Part shown: piece by piece, positions 62,222-64,000 of the stretch | How the letters are laid out: each line of letters starts with the position of its first letter | Numbering within the stretch: position 1 is the first letter of the stretch | Source of the DNA: Prorocentrum cordatum | Taxonomy: Eukaryota; Sar; Dinophyceae; Prorocentrales; Prorocentraceae | DNA length: 64,000 nucleotides | Reading direction: 5' to 3' | Assembly: GCA_963575745.1 (NCBI GenBank) | Contig: CAUYUJ010018050.1 | Coordinates: 23,501 to 87,500, forward strand | The notes under the pieces: generated by a model | What the model saw: only the letters and a program-made list of their open reading frames with translations | What the model was told of the DNA's origin: nothing | The model's database searches: none | Program-made: the position numbers and the translations under genes

Positions 62222-62460
62222 GTGCCATAGGATTCCTTAGGAATCCTATGGAATCCCTAAGATTCTTTAGGAATCCGATGGAACCCATAGGAATCCTTAG
62301 GATTCCGTACGAATCCATAGGAATCCTTAGGATTCCTTAGGAATCCATAAGAATCCTTAGGAATCCGATGGAATCCTTAGGTTTCTTTCGGATTCCTTAC
62401 GAATCCATAGGAATCCTTAAGATTCCTCCGGAATCCATAGGATTCTTTAGGAATCTCACG
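62222..62460. repeat. GGAATCC/GGATTCC minisatellite
   Basis: About 17 units of TAGGAATCC(T/A)(T/A) alternating with GGATTCCTTA, 12-16 bases apart. AGGATTCC and GGAATCCT are partly self-complementary. Confidence 0.8.
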
Positions 62461-62639
62461 GCCGGCACAAGGCTTAAGAATTTCGGCGTTTCGGGGAGGG
62501 TACCCTTATGTTCTTCGTTTTTGTTTTATGTTCTTGTGCACCCTGGGGGAGGGTATCCTCGATGTTCTTCAGTTTGGCGTCATTATTCCTTCGTTCTGAC
62601 AAAGCTGGGGTTCGGGGTTCACGATTCGGCTACGAGCGT

Positions 62640-63360
62640 CCGCGGCGGGGGCGGGACCCTCCATGTTCTTCGGTCCCGAAGTCACGGTGCGGCCTTCAGC
62701 AGCTTCAGCAACCGCGTGCCCCTTCATGATGGTGGTCCATGGTGGTGCGATTGCAATCACCCTCGCATGTTCTTAGGGGACTGTTTGGCGTTGGTGGGCT
62801 TCGGGCTGCGGGGCTTAGGGTGTGCGGATGCAGGCTTGATTGAGGCTACGTACGCACGTAGGCCGCAGGGCTCGCGCGTCCGCGGCACGGGCAGGACCCT
62901 CCATGTTCTTCGGCTTCGATGTCAAGGTGCGGCCTCCAGCAACCGCGTGCCCCTTGATGATGGCGGCGTGAGTGCAATCACCTTCGCATGTTCTTAGGGG
63001 GGAACTTGGCGCTGGTGCCGCTGGTGGGCTTCAGGTTTCGGAGAGTAGGGTGCGCGGCTGCAGGCATGAGGCTAGGGCGGGCGGGCGAAGCCATGCGCAG
63101 CTTCCTGGGCTGCGGCAGGGCTGAGAGGTTGGATGTGCGGATGACGTTCAGGACGTAGCGTTGACGTCGGTCCGATGCTAAGGCCCATGTGGTAGGCCGC
63201 AGGGCTCGCGCATCCGCGGCGCGGGCAGGGCCCTCCATGCTCTTCGGTCTCGATGTCAAGGTGCGGCCATCCGCAACCGCGCCCCCCTGGATGATGGTGG
63301 CGCGAAAGGAATCGCCCTCGCATGTTCCTAGGAGAGAGTTTGGCGGTTGTTGGGCATCAG
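62640..63360. repeat. Three tandem copies of a 235-320-bp repeat
   Basis: CCTCCATG(T/C)TCTTCGG recurs at about 62658, 62899 and 63232. Each is followed by GTCA(A/C)GGTGCGGCC, CAACCGCG.CCCC, GATGATGG.GG and TCGCATGTTC.TAGG. The middle-to-last spacer is longer. Confidence 0.75.
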
Positions 63361-63364
63361 AGCG

Positions 63365-63830
63365 GGGTATGTGCGCGCGTGCGTGCGTGCGTGTGTGCGC
63401 GTGTGCGCGCGTCCTACCGAGGGCCACGCAAAACTTGACATGCGGGTTTGTTGGCACGCATCCTCACCCACTCTCTATCCCCTCGGAGGCGGAGGAACAG
63501 GGGGGATTTATGATTGCGTGGCGTGTGTATGTGTGGTCGTGCGTGCGTGCGTTCGCGTGTGTGTATATATGGGATCGGAGGAGCGCCAGTCCTCAATCCT
63601 CCTCCCCTCCCCTCACCCCCTCGGCACGAGGATTGAACCTCTGTTTGCAAAGATGCTCGCCTCATATCGGATGAGGATCAGGAGAAGGAGATTCGGCCTC
63701 TCTCCTCCTGGCCTTCCCCCTCCCGGCCTCTCTCCTCCTCCTCCTCCTCCTCCTCCTCCTCCTCCTCCTCCTCCTCCTCCTACTCCTTCTCCTCCTCCTC
63801 CTCCTCCTCCTCCTATCCTTATTCCTTATT
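63365..63830. repeat. GTGC/GTGT tract and CTC tract
   Basis: GTGCGTGC-type repeat at 63370-63412 and 63535-63562; CTC repeat at 63728-63815. Confidence 0.8.
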
Positions 63831-64000
63831 AGAATATACTCCTACTCCTCACGGGGGGCGGGGGGGGGGGGGCCCCCCCTCAGGCCGGAAGATAGGGGCC
63901 GCATCCGGGTGGTCCCATCCTAACCTGTAAAAAACAATACAAAATCAACATTTTCCTTATTTTTTCCTCTCGACATGGACGTCCTGTCGTCCACGGCGAT

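Noticed and set aside
63960-64000. New gene start at the right edge (CTCGACATGGACGTCCTG)
   Set aside because: Only eight codons are visible before the window ends, too little to call.

Overview
This is nuclear DNA of a eukaryote, most likely a dinoflagellate. The grounds are high GC content, very large amounts of simple and tandem repeat, lineage-specific proteins without familiar domains, introns with GC-AG ends and short direct repeats at the splice sites, inverted-repeat (MITE-like) elements inside introns, and a C5-DNA-methyltransferase remnant of the kind known from dinoflagellate retroelements. The species cannot be settled from the sequence. I see no operon structure, rRNA, tRNA, CRISPR array or recognisable spliced-leader sequence. 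All coding calls rest on reading frames, protein-like composition and splice phase read by eye, without homology searches.

Layout, left to right. 1-714 is the 3' end of a C5-methyltransferase-like frame with one in-frame stop. 1334-2203 is a tandem duplication of the 5' end of the next gene, 2160-6039 (+), a two-exon gene for an unrecognised protein of about 1,124 residues whose single intron carries a foldback element. From 7404 to about 13380 (-) lies a multi-exon gene for an unrecognised, highly charged protein; it has frame breaks and an internal stop. 14.0-15.3 kb holds candidate low-complexity exons (-). 15405-16765 is a satellite whose unit is a small palindrome. 17.5-18.1 kb has a possible acidic exon (+). 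20280-25101 (+) encodes a protein with a hydrophobic N-terminal part (frame uncertain) and thirteen 41-residue Pro/Ala/Thr repeats. 25.1-28.6 kb is repeat-rich and without a clear gene.

28652-34729 is a higher-order array: three nearly identical 240-bp MITEs bracket four copies of a roughly 1.4-kb unit, each built around a long palindrome. Immediately downstream, at 34772, begins a chain of plus-strand exons that can be joined in compatible phase as far as a stop at 57996. If this is one gene it spans about 23 kb and encodes roughly 1,150 residues: a signal-peptide-like start, a paired CxxC motif, coiled coil, and long helical unrecognised segments. Its introns hold most of the satellites described here, including a 90-bp family found at four loci and a 131-bp family with an internal hairpin. 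Several introns appear to use GC donors in the context CAG|GC.

58.0-64.0 kb contains trinucleotide, 42-bp and 90-bp tandem arrays, with no gene I can support.
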